Source: Aptenodytes patagonicus (Eukaryota; Chordata; Aves; Sphenisciformes; Spheniscidae). Taken from it: DNA of 64,000 bases. The number at the start of each line of letters is the position of its first letter. Position 1 is the stretch's first letter. This document shows positions 48,290 to 62,077 of the stretch, one piece after another. The position numbers and the translations under genes were made by a program. The stretch covers positions 42,584,799-42,648,798 of the forward strand of contig NC_134982.1 of assembly GCF_965638725.1 (NCBI RefSeq). The letters run 5' to 3'. A model generated the notes under the pieces. That model was not told the origin of the DNA. It worked only from the letters and a program-made list of their open reading frames with translations, and made no database searches.

Positions 48290-51200
48290 AAGCAGGTGTG
48301 GTTACATTTGTTGAATTAATTATTTCAGCTGCATTTTTCCAAATTGAGACCGTATCCACTCTTGAAAATTTACAATGGTGCTGAGCACATGTGAGTTTTA
48401 GTGGATTCAATCTGTAAAACAAGATTAACACCCAGTCTGTGTGGTACTCCATAGAGCAGAAGAGCCTTTTAAGAGAATCAGCTAAATTGGGTGAAAGCTG
48501 AGGTTCTGCAGAAGATGCCAAACGTGGCAGTCCTAGCTTAAAAAAAACTTGCTGTAGGCACCGTATAACATGAAAGCATAAATGTTTCCTTAGAGAGAAA
48601 CACAGAAACGTGACTATGCTATTCCTTTTCTCCCTGTTATTCACTCTTTTGTGCTCTCTCTCAAAAGTGCCTGCAGGCAGAATACCTCCGACTGTAATCT
48701 TGACAAATCTCCCCAGCCACTCAGAACTGGCATTCAGTTAGGAGGTTTCAAAGGAAACTGCTATTGCAGAAAGAGGCGGTGATTTCCTTCACTGTGAATC
48801 TATTCTTGGCCTGTGCTGTAGCATAGTATCAGGAGATGCTGCTGGTCTTTCAAGAGAAGCAGGAGATCTTGTTAACAAGTCCCTTAGCATTTTTCTGGAT
48901 GCAGTGGTGCTGACCCTGTGCCAAATTCCTCATGGGCAATTGTGGTTTATATACTTGATTTTTTTCAATAACCTTTGGCATTGTTCATTTTTTTCTGTCC
49001 ACTACCCCTTGGTAATATTTGCTATGAGTTCATAAACAGCTGCTATTTCACCATGGCCAAAACTGCATTTCATTCCCACTTGAAGTGTTTACTGTCTCTG
49101 AATTTGTAAAATACGACCAGTGAAGGAAGCTGGTGAGCTCTAATATTTGAGTTGTTCTTTTATTAAAGAAGAACCACTGGTTTGTGAATGACCTTGCTGT
49201 ACTCTGTTGCCGTTATCTGCTCAGAGCTCAAACACTGCATTTTTTCCTTTTTTGCAACAGTTTGCGTGGCACCAAATGTGCTATCTGCTGTGAAGAAGGA
49301 AAATGCCATAGTAGTAGGGAATATGAATCATGCCACCGTTCCTGTGTGACACGTGCAGATACCTCACTGACATTTTTCTGGGATCCTTTTCTTTCCTCTG
49401 TGTTTTTGCCTTTGATTTTACTTCACCATATCATAGTTCCAGTACAACATGGCTGCTGACATGTGAAATCTTAATTCTCTTGGTAGTTCTTTAATGTATT
49501 TTTGGTATGGCAGACTTCTTTCAGCTAACATGAAGAATCTAAGTTTTCTAGTTGAAAGTGCGCACACACGCGTCTCTCCGCTTTTAATGGAGTTCATTCT
49601 AATTTCCTATCATACCCTCCATTTTCTTTCTGGAAAGGAGGAATCGTTGATAGATTTTTTGTGGCAGCTTTAGAACTACATAGCCATTTCTTTCAGAAAA
49701 AAAGGTATACTGAAATTATACAATGTATTTTATTCTAACCATGTATCTTTATTGCTTGATGTTACTTTTCACAATACATGTGTACTAATAAGATTTGTCA
49801 CATTCACTTTACCTGATTTTCCTAAAATAACTTCCTCCTCCAACAGCTGACTTTTCCTTCCTTAACTGTTTTTCAGAAGCCATTGTTTTAAAAAGATTTT
49901 TATGTAAAGACCCTAGTGTACTATCAATAGAATCACAAGTTTTCTACTTTGCCACTTCAAACTGTGAAAATGTTGGTAAGTAAAACCAATTTTAAGTATC
50001 TACAGTAATACCGGAATTCTGTGAAGGGATAGCAAGAAGAAAAGAAAAGATACCTAGAGACATTATTTAACGATTTATTAGGGGATTAAGGGGGACTCAA
50101 TTTGTGGTGGGGACTTGCACTTTCTTAGGGTTCTCTGAAGCAACCAATGTATCATTCTTACTGCACGGTCGACTTGGTTATTCACTATGATTCATTCCTT
50201 TCAAACATCGCAGTTACACAGACACCGAGATAATGTCACGCTTCCCTAAAAATGTTGCTACTAGTCTATACAGTGCAACAAGTGCAGCCCAACAGGAAAA
50301 TCATACCAGAACAAAGCCCAGTGTTAAACAGTGAGAAATATCCAGCATCAAATGTAGTAGAAGCTAACTCTTGGGTGCAGCTCACTTCATCTGGATGTAG
50401 TAAGAGTTTTATCAAAGATTTAAAAAAATAGAAAAGGGCAAGGTTGAGTCTTATTTCTGTTTACAGCTCCTGCTGTTTTTCAGGCGTTCTAACTTTGAAA
50501 AGTTTCCTGTCCAGTGTAAAGTCATGTTGCAGGTCTGGAAATACACCAGTCATGGGACCTTTTCATATCAAGAAATGGGAATTAAGTGTCATTGTAATCT
50601 AGAGCTCATCCAGAGAAGGTCAGATATAGGTGGATGATCGAAAAGGAGGTTTAATGCAATGAGTTTTGAGTAACCTCTGTCTCAGTATATATCAATTTTG
50701 CCATGCAAACATTTGACATACCAGTTTGGTCTATGATATGCCAGGATAAATCTGTTTGTGTTTGTACACATGCAACTATGAGTGACTCCAGAGAGTTTGC
50801 AGAAAGAAGCATCACTGAGGGTGGAGGTTCCTTTTTCAGCTTTTGTAGAGCAGAAAGACTTCACGTGAAGATCATTTTATATAGGGCTTTTTCCCCACAC
50901 ACATACAAAAAAATGCCCTGGTTCCCCCCAACATACTTACTATTGCATATGAATTCAGATATGAAACAACATTAGAGCAAAATGCACAGAAATATGGTTC
51001 ATCGGTGTCTTCCAAAACTACTGTCTTTAGCAGAGCTGAGATCTCAGAGGAGGTTCTGTTCACTGAATGTTTTTGTTGCAGCATCCAAGACAGAGAGGTT
51101 AACAGAAAGTGTATCACCCAGAAGTACTTCTCTACTCATGGACCAGGGTGCCCACTTTGGATACATCAGGAGTGCTGATGATGTTACTGTACCACAGGCT

Positions 51201-54200
51201 TCGATGTGGAATCGAAGAAACATTTTTAACCGGAGACACAAAAAAGATTATACATTAAAATCTTCCAATTATGAGGAATTATGTCTGTTAACACAGCTAA
51301 GTCCTATAATATTTTCAGTTCCCTTTTTTTTTTTTTTTAAATATATGCTTTCCCCTCCCAAGTGACCACTACATGAAGATTAAATCTGGGAAGAACCCAA
51401 GTAACTAATTGGTATTGCTTGAACTACAGCACAGCTGAGATGCATTGATGATGGTATCCGCCAGTTATGTGTAGAATTACAGAATCACAGTACGGCTGCA
51501 AGCTTTATGTATTATACCAGACTCTCTGTCCAGCCTCTTCTGTTACTTAAAAAAGTAGGAACAGCCAAATCTCTCAAATATCTAGACTTGATTAGAATAA
51601 ATTTTCCCATAACAAACTAATGTATGACATGCAATCTATTGTTTTATAACACTGCTTGATGAACTGATTCACTATCCCCACCGGATGCTTTACACAGAGA
51701 CAGTATTCGTGCCACTTACCAAACTAATGTCTCTGCTCTGAGAGTTACAAAAAGCACAGTTTATCGGTTTGTAACAATATTTTAATGAATATTCAGTAAA
51801 TAAAGAGATGGACTGTGCACTTCAGTGCCATAATAGTATTACTGCATTCATGATCTGAGGGCATTTACAACCATACCTCAGTCTTCAGACAACTCTTCTT
51901 TTAATAAGAATTTTTTTTTTTAAGTCCAGGTGGGCATTTGGGCACCAAAATTTCATCCAGAGTAAGTAAGAGCTGGCTGTATTAAGTCTTTGAAGTAAAT
52001 ATAGGTCTATCAGGAGTAGAGCCTTGCAGCAACAGCCTAGAAGGTATAGGAAGAAGACAAAAAAATCTATACCTAGAGGTGCTGGGAACACCAACATGTT
52101 TCTGATTAATGGAATGCCCGAGCACAAGGTAGGTGCCTCCCAGCACCGTGCAGCAAGACCTCACTTCAGCCGCTGGAGAAGTGGCTGTACAGTCTTTAGC
52201 ACTAGCTTGCAGAGTCGAGTGAAGAGGCCATCAATGATTATTGCAAACAAAACCAGGGCAAGAAAGTGAGAAAACGCATTATGTGAACAAGACCATTGGT
52301 TACATAGATAGTCTATGTTTAACCAGATGATTCCCATAAACACAGAAAATTGTCTGTAAGTGAATGGAATAGTCTTTCCTTCATTGTCTTCCATTAAAAA
52401 TCGTAACTGCTGGATTCACAACAGTGATGAATTTCATGACAGGAGTCCAGGGTATCTGTAGCTTTGCAACAGCTATGGAATTTGGCACAGGCATGAATCT
52501 TGACACCGAGGCTAGCAATCAGCTAATTTGGGGGATATTCATAGCATCAAACCCAGGGCCCTAACTCAGGTGTGTTAATTTAAAAGGCTGATTTTCCTAG
52601 GCTCCCAAGAGGATTGAGCAGAGCTAGAGACGAGCTTTCCCAGGAGTTTACATTTAAGCTATTTTACACCTAATCCAGAAGTCTATTGTTTTTAATCCAA
52701 TGTCCTATCAATAGCGTTATTCTCACAACAATAACTCCGGTTCAGCTGCACTGAATTGCATTGTAGCCAGCTGACATACACACTGGTATGAAATTGGAAT
52801 CAGGTCCTGTAAGACATTTTCCTGCGTAGAAAAAAAAATCCCAGACAATCCTACAATTTACATTGCAAATATCTATGATGAGACCATGCTATACCCCAGC
52901 AGAATCCAGAAAAATTCATAGCTGAGGAAACTACTGATTTAAGGTACGTTACATATGAAATGAGATTAGCACAGGAAAGCTGGGCAGAATATTGGACTGG
53001 GAACTTAATTTTTCCAGTTCAGAATTGCATTACATTAGACTGTGTTTCCTTGTCACCTATTTTGTGTGCTTCACACAGAGATATCTGCAAAAAAAAGAAG
53101 ATATAAAAAAATTCAGTTATAATGCCATCAGGCCAAACCACCTAGATCTTGCAGTAACGAGATCTCTGTGACCTTTTGGAAGGGTGCCGCTGTCTCCCCC
53201 GTAACCAATCCTCTAGCAGTTTTCAATTTTTGTAGCTAAGGTTTCCAAGGACTTTCAATTTTTTTAGTGCTGGAATGGACTGAATGGGCAGAGCACTACA
53301 GTAGCTTCAGAGCTGCAGTAAACCTTAGCTCAAGAAATGGCATGGTGTGATCAGTTTCTCAGTTTCTAGAAAGGAATAGGGGAGACTGAGCTGGATGTAT
53401 GTCAAAGTTGTTGCTCATTCTGATAAAGAAGCAAGAATCAATGTGATGTTGAGTCAGAGCCTGGCCTCCATAGGAGTTTTAAATAGAAGGCATTTTAGTT
53501 TAAAAAAAACCCCACAAACAAACCACAAAACCAAGAAAGAACATACACACAGTGATAAAAACAGCTCAGTAGGTCTGAAAAGGTCATACATTTTTGCTTT
53601 TAAAAATCCAGAACGGTATAATAATAAAATAGAGTGGTTTTTTTCAGAGTCAATGGACCATTTTTAGAGTATGATTAGTTTACACTTTTCTCTGATCCAT
53701 GGTTTCGTAATTACATCAGAATCACACGACATCATACACATGTGACTTTTATATTTACACATTTCATTTGCAACCAGAAGAGCTACAAACTGAAAATTTT
53801 AAACAGAGGCTTATAGGATCCTCAAGTACAGCATGGTAGACATGGGGGCAGAAAGAAATACAACAAAACAGTTCAACAGCAAGCCATGAACTTGTCCTTA
53901 TTTGAGACTTACTTCTTACACAAGGAACATTGATAGGCCAGAACAGAGGGATGAAGCCTCCAAGCTGGCAATCTTCCCATGAAGGCAGGCAACTTAGTCA
54001 TTAATTAACTAGTTCTCCTGCAGCATTATGCAACAAAACTTGTCATACTATCCTGACTGAAGTTTTAACTGGCAAGTGAAAGATCTTTCTATGGCTAAAC
54101 CCAGTCATTTGCCGTTTTCATTTAGCATTGGTTCAAAGGCCAAGGATAAACATTTTGCCTTTTCATGACCGATTGTCTTGGCAACTTCACAAGGCTGTTC

Positions 54201-57200
54201 TTGGGAAAGCTCTGGTTACATTACTGGAAATATGCTGCACAGGTTTCTGTAGGAAAATCTTTTGCATCACACCTGTCCATTTTTTTGACATGCAAAATAA
54301 ATTGATTTTTTTTTTTTTAAATAAAGGAAATTCCACTCCTTCTGTAGGCAATAGGAGTACTCAGGTTGGGGCATTTAAGCATTTATATCTAACTGTAAAG
54401 TTAAAGGTTGTCATTCATGTCAAATATCAGAAGCCTAATTGCATGTTTACATTCCCCTCTGGGTGTGACTGGCAAATATTACAGAAAACAACAAATGCTG
54501 CTAAAGGAGCAAAGATTAAATGGAGAGGAGGGAAGTACTTCACTTTTAAAAAGATCTTTATTTTCACTTGCAAGGCTTTAAATGTTTTTGAAACTGCATT
54601 CTTCAGCAGTAGTTAACCTCCTCTCGGTTTAACCTTATCTTTTTGCTATTTTTTTTTTACATTACAACGACTCTCTCATCAGGATCAAGGTCCCTTTCAA
54701 CACATACTTCAGCAATATTTTTGGTTTATTTCTTCACACACATAACCGGTGCTAAATTACAGCACTTAAAACTACCCAGAAATGAAACAAAACATAAGGC
54801 AGGGGAAGGTAGCTGGATGCAAAGAAGGGAAATGAGAATTTGTATATATTGCATATATAGTCCATAGACAGTTTCAATGGGAAAATCAGAATTCAGCCTT
54901 GACAATTTCTGAAGTTTTTAGAAGCAACTGACAACAGAACAGAGGATGTCCAACGGCAGGCAGACATCAGAAACAGAGGGGTCTTTACTTCAGCCAAGGT
55001 TTTAGAGGTAAGGTGAAAAACATTAATTAAAACTATATGGCTGTCCAATATGCTACCAATTATTCAACACTTTTTCAGAGTGTGCCAAATGACTAGTCTC
55101 TAAAAGGGGAAAAATCTTAGGAATTACAGGGCAGTGGGGGTAGGAGAATGGAAAACATGAACAGTGCTCAATTCAGTAAAATTAAGACCAAATATCTAGC
55201 CATACAGCTTTCCCAGACTATTCCTTATCTTCCTACAGATGACACCAAGAAGAATACTCCGTAAGGATTTGTTCAATCATAGAGTCATGAAAAAATATGA
55301 AGCAAAGGAATAGTCTCTCAAAATCTGGTGACAGTGAATTTCTGCATCTCACAAGAGTGAGCAAATGTCACCAGCAAGTTACTTTGAGGGTTACTTGTGT
55401 GAGCAGGCTAAAAATGCTTGTGTGCTAATATGGTTAGGCACATCTAGAGGCTTGAGAGGGACTTGGACTGCCCTCTACCCCCAGTGGCATTTAGACAGAC
55501 TAGGCTGCTCGGAGCAGCGTGTTGTAACCTGACCTGTAGAAAATGGATCTTCAGCAGGGAAAAAAGCCAGTATAGACGATATGTCAGTGAGAGAAAGAAA
55601 GGATCTAAACTCATAGGACATTGCAACTGCAGGAAGCCTTGCAAGATACCCACATCCTTACAATGAAAAGGGCTAAGAAAAGCAGAACAAAATGCTCGTT
55701 CTTCCCAAGAAAGATGAAACTTACAGGAAAATAAAAAAGACATTTAAAAAAGTCTTTGCAACTCTGGTTCTTCACTCCCTAAACTATGCTACCACTAATC
55801 TATACCTAAATATAACTAATACATAGATAGTGCAAAGTACAGAGGCTAGCAAGACTTTCCACAAGAAATCTCCTTTCACCCTAAATGCTCGATGAATCTG
55901 ACACCTGCCTCCCCAGCAGCGTGAACCCCATTGCAAAGAGCCCCAGCCCCAAAGCTGGCACCGGGCCCTGCCTCCTGTCCCCTGCCCTGTGCCCAACACA
56001 GGCAGCACGGAGGGCTGGGGCTCTCCCTGCCGCCCCCGGAGGGGAGGGCATGGGGCGCAGTCCCCTGCACGCACTCGGTTTGAGTTCAGACAGCAGGACG
56101 AGTTAATGGGACAGACTGCATTGAATAGCACTGGCTTTTTGTCTTTTTTTCTAGGGTAGGCAGCAATCATTTTGCTAACACCCTGATTTCAAGATTCACC
56201 AATCCTGTATTGTATTTGCACTATTATCTGTAAAGTGGGAGACCTTGAAATCGATCAGGTTACTGTCCTTCTGTAGCCACTGGTTTTCCTCCCCGCCACC
56301 TGGCTGGTGGGTTTAGCTGAAAAGAGTTTCACTCCCTCAGGGATGAGAAATAGAGAAGATAGCATAGCAGAAGGGGGGGGGGAGGAAGGGGTGGGGGTTG
56401 GGCTTCTGCGTGCTAGACACCTTCCCTAACCCCAGCCCTTTCTAGAGATCCTGATTTCCACCTCCCAGGGCAATTTGCCACCAGCTCTTCAACCAGACAT
56501 CCTCACCAATGGCCAGGCAAATAAGCTGCACCTGGATCCAGTGACTCAGATGATTGTTTCCAATCTCAGGGACCTGAGCAGCTGCCTTTCCTTCCTCCCC
56601 CACCACACCTTCCCCCTCAAGTTAGCATCTTCTGGCTCTTCTTGCTCCAGTACTTCTGCTTGGAGGTGACTCCACTATTGGGTGACCCCACGACAGTGCC
56701 AGGCTAGCTCCTGGGTGCTCTGTTGCTCACTGAAAGTGACCTCAAGCTGTAACTGTCCCAATCCGTTCTTTTCCTGCCTCTGACCTCACTGGGAGAGGCA
56801 AACACCTGGTTTGCTTGCCCTTAAAGCTCACACCAGCACCCCAATCAGCTGTGGGTGCCAGGGGAAAGTGGAGTTGTTGAGAAAATAAAAAAGCTGGGTA
56901 ATCAGCTTAGGGAGGAAAATGGTCCTATGGACATAATTGGTTAAGGCTATAAAGAGTCTTTTCACAATAAATATCTGCCTCACTTTATTTCCTTATACAA
57001 AGATGAAAAGGAGAATGAAGCATATCAAATACAAGTATTGAATGTTTCGTGTAGCTTATAGACAAAGAGAGCTTTACCCCTCTTAAACTCATTTGCCGTT
57101 GCTCATTCTTCCTTTCAGACCCTCATTTACTTGTTGGGCTGTGCAGTACGGGCTGCAGCAGTTAACGCTTCACACATTTGCTGGTGCCCGCAGAGGCTCA

Positions 57201-58925
57201 GTGCTTCAGCCTGGGCTTTCACATCCCACATTCACCCTGACAGCGTGCAGCTTTCTTCTGTTACGGGCATTATATGAAGGACCCTGTGGCCTGTGCCTGG
57301 ACCCTGCAAACACTCTGGGACCCCTATTCAGGGCAGACACGCTGTAGCCAGAATGGCGATAAGGGGGAAAACAATCCTTATCTCCTACTACATCTGCTCC
57401 TGATTAATCTTTTGCCACTTGCCAATGTGCATTGCAACACTAGAGGCTTTCAATACCATCTGCAACTAATATTCACAACTAGGCCTGGTAAAAAATTACT
57501 AACCATGTTGTTGCCCAGTGCCCTAGTGTTAGACAGCCAGGTTTTGATCCACTGTGCTGTCTCTGGACCATTGTCAGTTGTTCTCACAGAGAACAGACAG
57601 ATTTTTTTGGGTTTGTTGGTTTTTGGGTTGTTTTTTTTTTTTTAAACACAGAGCCTTTAGGACATTCTGAGCTGCGGGTAGGGTCAGATGTGGAAGTGAC
57701 TCACATTGTTACGGTCTCCTAGCCATATGGACCTAGCATCTGTCACTAAGATAGCCATGGTACAGCTAGCTCATTTAGATTTGCAGTTATTGATAATAAT
57801 AATTATTATTACTATTTTTATTATTATTCTCCCTTCTGTCCCTGTGCCATGTTATGCACATAGCCACTTTTCTACTCAGTGTGTGTCTTCTTAATAAAAT
57901 GCCCACCATTTCCTCTAGTGGGAAGAGGCTCAGTATGTCTACAGATCTCCCTCTTCCTTTTACTCAAAACATTTTCTTTCCTGTCTTTCATTCAAAATGT
58001 CAACATTTTAAACTACTTTGCAATAACAGGCAGAACAACGAAGTGTCGTGATTTGCTGCATGGGGCTAATGGATACTATCAGCCAACCCATCAGCTATAA
58101 AAGTCATATTTATTTGAAACCGCTGGATATGCTAACTGAAGTGCCAAGATCAATCTGCACCCCACTTTGGTTTCATTCTGGTTTTTGATTTTCAGCAAAA
58201 TAAATAGCCTATTGTCTTGTAATTGCTCTTTCATCAGACATCTATTTTCCCATTGCTATGACTGCTTGGATCAAAATACAGAATTGAATGCCGAGACCAA
58301 CAACCTTCCTGGCAGCCTTCCTGCGTGCGAGGTACAATGCACAAATCTCCTTGACATTTAGGAGGCAAGTAGCATGTTGAATAAAGTCTGTGCCAAGCAT
58401 AACCAAGGTCTTAGTTTTCTGCAGGCATAAAAGTTCCACTTAAAACATATCAGAGCCACCCTGTTGGAGGGAAATGGTTAGGTGACAGCATTGAGGAGAG
58501 CTATTTTACACAATTTCTTCCCAAACTTTTTACTTCCCTTCCTACTCAGAGTTTGGCCTCTTAGATAGAGGGTAATAGTATTCTGTGGCTGGCTAGTACA
58601 AAATCTCCATATGAATACCTTCCTACAGCAAGTCCCCTAAATTCACATATGTCCCAGCTCTTCCTTTTTGTAGTCTGTTGGGATTACAGAGCTGGATTTG
58701 GCTTTGGAGCACTATACTGAAATTTACCATTTTAAGCTGAATTATTCTCCTCATTTGCAATGAGCACACTAAGGCACAGTTCTGGACTGCTCCTCATTTC
58801 AAATGAGCAGTTCAGAACAGCGCCCTAGTAAATCCCTGGACAACATTTATGTTTTTCTTTATTACAACAGCTCTTAAATTTAAGAGTGTGGTATTGAATA
58901 TAATAATGAATTTGTCAAACTTCTT
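48290..58925. other. Intergenic, no gene recognised
   Basis: This is AT-rich unique sequence with a few low-complexity tracts: T/G-rich at 57600-57645, ATT-rich at 57795-57830, G-rich at 56373-56402. A very weak CR1-like 3' end may exist at 51470-51540. Open frames up to 162 codons (54128-54616) have no recognisable domain. Confidence 0.45.
56373..56402 (+). repeat. G-rich tract with quadruplex potential
   Basis: A run of ten G is followed by AGGAA, GGGG, T, GGGGG, TT and GGG, satisfying a four-run quadruplex pattern. Confidence 0.65.
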
Positions 58926-58927
58926 AC

Positions 58928-59442
58928 AATCGGAAGAGTAAAGGGAGAAAACTCATGGGTTGAGATAAAGGCAGTGAAATAGGTAAAGCAAAAGCCGTGC
59001 CCACAAGCAAAGCAAAACAAGGAATTCATTCACTCCTCCCCCTCAGCAGGCAGGTGTTCAGCCATCTCCAGGAAAGCAGGGCTCCATTATGTGTAATGAT
59101 TGCTTGGGAAGTCAAACGCCATCACTCCGAACGTCCCCCCTTCCTTCTTCTTCCCCCAGCTTTACGTGCTGAGCATGACATCATATGGTGTGGAACATCC
59201 CTGTGGTCAGTTGGGGTCAGCTGTCCCGGCTGTGCCCCCTCCCAGCTTCTTGTGCACCCCCAGCCCACTCACTGGTGGGGTGGGGTGAGAAGCAGAAAAG
59301 GCCTTGACGCTGTGTCAGCACTGCTCAGCAGTAATGAAAACATCCCTGTGTTATCAACACTGTTTCCAGCACAAATCCAACACACAGCCCCATGCTAGCT
59401 ACTATAAAGAAAATTAATTCTATCCCAGCCAAAACCAGCACA
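58928..59442 (-). mobile_element. Second copy of the avian LTR, truncated
   Basis: It aligns along its length with the LTR at 39191-39756: GAAAACTCATGG near the left, CAGCTGTCCCGGCTGTGCCC in the middle, TTATCAACA and AAAACCAGCACA at the right. About 100 bases corresponding to the LTR's downstream end are missing on the left and the AAC/AAT repeat is absent. The TATA and CRE positions are mutated (TTTACGTGC; TGACATCA). Same orientation as the first copy. Confidence 0.85.
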
Positions 59443-62040
59443 GTAAGTTACCATAGAAGCATTTCAAATGGATTTTGAGACATTTGGTTTTCCCATGACA
59501 AACGACAGGTATTTAAAGAGAAATATGTATTTGCATAATATATATGGGGAAGTGAGGTAGGGAGGGAAAGGTACATTTCTTTCAGCAGAACAGAGCTGTG
59601 TTAACCATAGATTTTTCATCTACCCTCAACCTAAAAAAAACACGTGTGGTTTCAAGCCTGAATTTTAAAGAATAACCAAACATGCAACCTGATGATGAAC
59701 AGACAGATGTTCTGAGGGTTCAAAAGGACTTCTGAATAGAAAGACTAAGAAGTTTTTTACACTCTGACTCATTTTTTTCTACTTAGTAGGTATATGGTGA
59801 CACCAAAGATGCTAGGATTAGGAATTAGGGTTTAAAAGCTCATTTCAAGTGCTGAATCAATTTAATACAAAATATCATAATCGCAGTATTACCTTTTCAA
59901 GAACATACAGATGGATATATAAGCTATCACTTCTGCAATCAAAGAACAGATGACTGAAGATTCTGGCTGGACATACATATTTGCAATGAACTAGATAAGT
60001 TTATAGATATTAAGATCCAAAATTAATAGTAGACATCATACGCACATGTAACTTCTGCCCTCTTTCCAAGTACGATATGTTCCTACTTTTATTGGTTGGT
60101 TCCTACTGCTCAGAAATATTTAGGGAATTGCCTAATACATGTCTAAAAACTGATTTTAACAAATCTCCTGAGACTTCATTAATTGTGAACACAACGGAAG
60201 ATTTATTCCCTAGGAAAGTGTATAACGTTGTAAAGTAGGCAGAAATTACAACTTTTTCCCACTGTCCTTTTTCAGAATAGGTTTAAGCAGGAGGCAGACT
60301 TCCTTAACCAACAAAACAGACGCACTTATTTTTTCTTTGCATGACTTTGCACGTTTTTAATACGCAATTGGATGTGTAAGATAAAGGTAAATAAACATTC
60401 TTTTATAGTTCCTAATTTATATTATCAATTCAGTATCTAGATGACTGGTCTTTTTCATTAGGAGTTGAGGTTCTACACTTTTCTAACAACCATTAATGTT
60501 AAACTATTCTTCCTCAATTTTTTTCCCCGAGTTCCTCCATCCTTGTTCACTGTGTGTGCCATGACCAAAATCCCCATCCAGTTATTTTGCTGTATCCTTT
60601 CTTCTCTTTCTTGTCACTTAACATCATCTTCAATTCCATGTTTTCTTTTTTTTTCCCTGGTCCTTATGCAAAAAACTTAATTCCCTCACCTAGGTTCTCA
60701 TCATTAGGAAACAAAAATGCTAAATATGTATCTTACTGTATTAATTGATTACACCGAATTGTGCCTTCCTCTTTCGCTTATGAATCTTAGCACCGTGGGA
60801 GACGCAAACCAAGTGCAAACTTAAGAACACATAAAAGATACTAAGCACTTGGCTATTCTGAGCCACAAACAAGAAGCCAAAATTAGTTCCCAACCTTTAC
60901 AGGTCAAGACAGAGATCACCTCCTTCAGTTATGCAATTAATTAGATAATAACTGCCACTGTAACATTTTTAAAGCTCCAGCCCATTTGAAAAGCAAAAGA
61001 GGCCACAAATCTACCCAAATGTTCCTCTGGAAGAGTAGATAACATAAGGTTTCCAACCATCACAATAGCAGGTACGGCCCTCTGCTTATTAGGTTTTTTT
61101 GTGGGGTTTTTGGTTTGGTTTTTTTTGTTTTGGGTTGGTTTTTTTACACCTTTCTTCTCCCTTCAGAAAATACAAGCATGTCTGGAAAAAAGGTTATACC
61201 TCTATATAAAGCATATTCATGACAAAAAGACATCTGAAGGCATTCTGATATTTTTTAATTTCATTTTAATTCCAGAAGAAAAGTAGTAGAAAACCTAGAT
61301 GCTTGCAAATTATAGCACTGAGTGGTAAAAAAACAGCCTTGAACAACATAGGTGCTTGAGGATTTCTCTCTCTTAAAGCCACACCTCCATTCTGGGCACT
61401 CTCTTGTTAAAAGCATGACTTCTGACAGATACCAGCCTACACTGAAGAGTCCACTGCACCTGACATAAAAAAGCAACCCTTACCACATATACTACCACAA
61501 TACGTTACATTCTTTCTTGATGTAACTTCAGTGATGCTAGGAAGAGGATATATAAAGGTCTACATTCACTCCTGGCAACTGTTTGTAAGTATGAGAGGAA
61601 CTTTTTCCCAAGAGGCCAGTGCCACAATAATGTGTTTTAAGATACAAGTTTGACTCTCCTTCAGCAGCAGCAGACAAAACTTTGCCCTGACCTAGATGAA
61701 TGTTTAACAGTTGAAGCAGAACATAGGACAAGAATGCACCTTCTTCCATCTGAATGCTAAAAGAAACAAGCAGTTTTTAAAAGTTTTGAAAGAAAGCGTA
61801 TAGACAAATCGATTCACAGGTTTCAGGCTGTGAATTCTAAGGCTGTAGCTCCCCTAAGTTCTGACTAAACCACAAAAGTCCCCAGAGTGGGGCCAGTTTT
61901 CAGACACACTAGGAAGGTTGAACAACATCTCCCTACTCTTTTTTGTCAGTCTAGTTTTTAGGCAGTCACTCCCACAAAGCTTTGCCTAAGACTGAGACAA
62001 CTAACTTTGCTAGGCATGGCAAAGGAAAGGAAACCTACAA
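59443..62040. other. Intergenic, no gene recognised
   Basis: This is AT-rich sequence with a T/G-rich low-complexity tract at 61091-61147. I see no coding or repeat family signature. Confidence 0.45.
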
Positions 62041-62071
62041 GAAGAAGGATAACTTTGTCAATTATAGTTCC

Positions 62072-62077
62072 TTTATT
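62072..62077 (-). terminator. Possible polyadenylation signal on the minus strand
   Basis: AATAAA reads on the minus strand in the context ATTAATAAAGG, followed 20-45 bases later by T-rich sequence (TTGTAGGTTTCC, TTTCC). It could end a transcript coming from the right edge. An isolated AATAAA is common by chance in AT-rich DNA, so this is weak. Confidence 0.25.

Noticed and set aside
51470..51540. Sequence resembling a CR1 3' end (AGAATTACAGAATCACAG)
   Set aside because: The following GGTTGGAA block is too degraded to support the call.
54128..54616. 162-codon plus-strand frame
   Set aside because: It has Lys/Phe-rich composition typical of AT-rich noncoding DNA, no recognisable domain, and a T-run in the middle.
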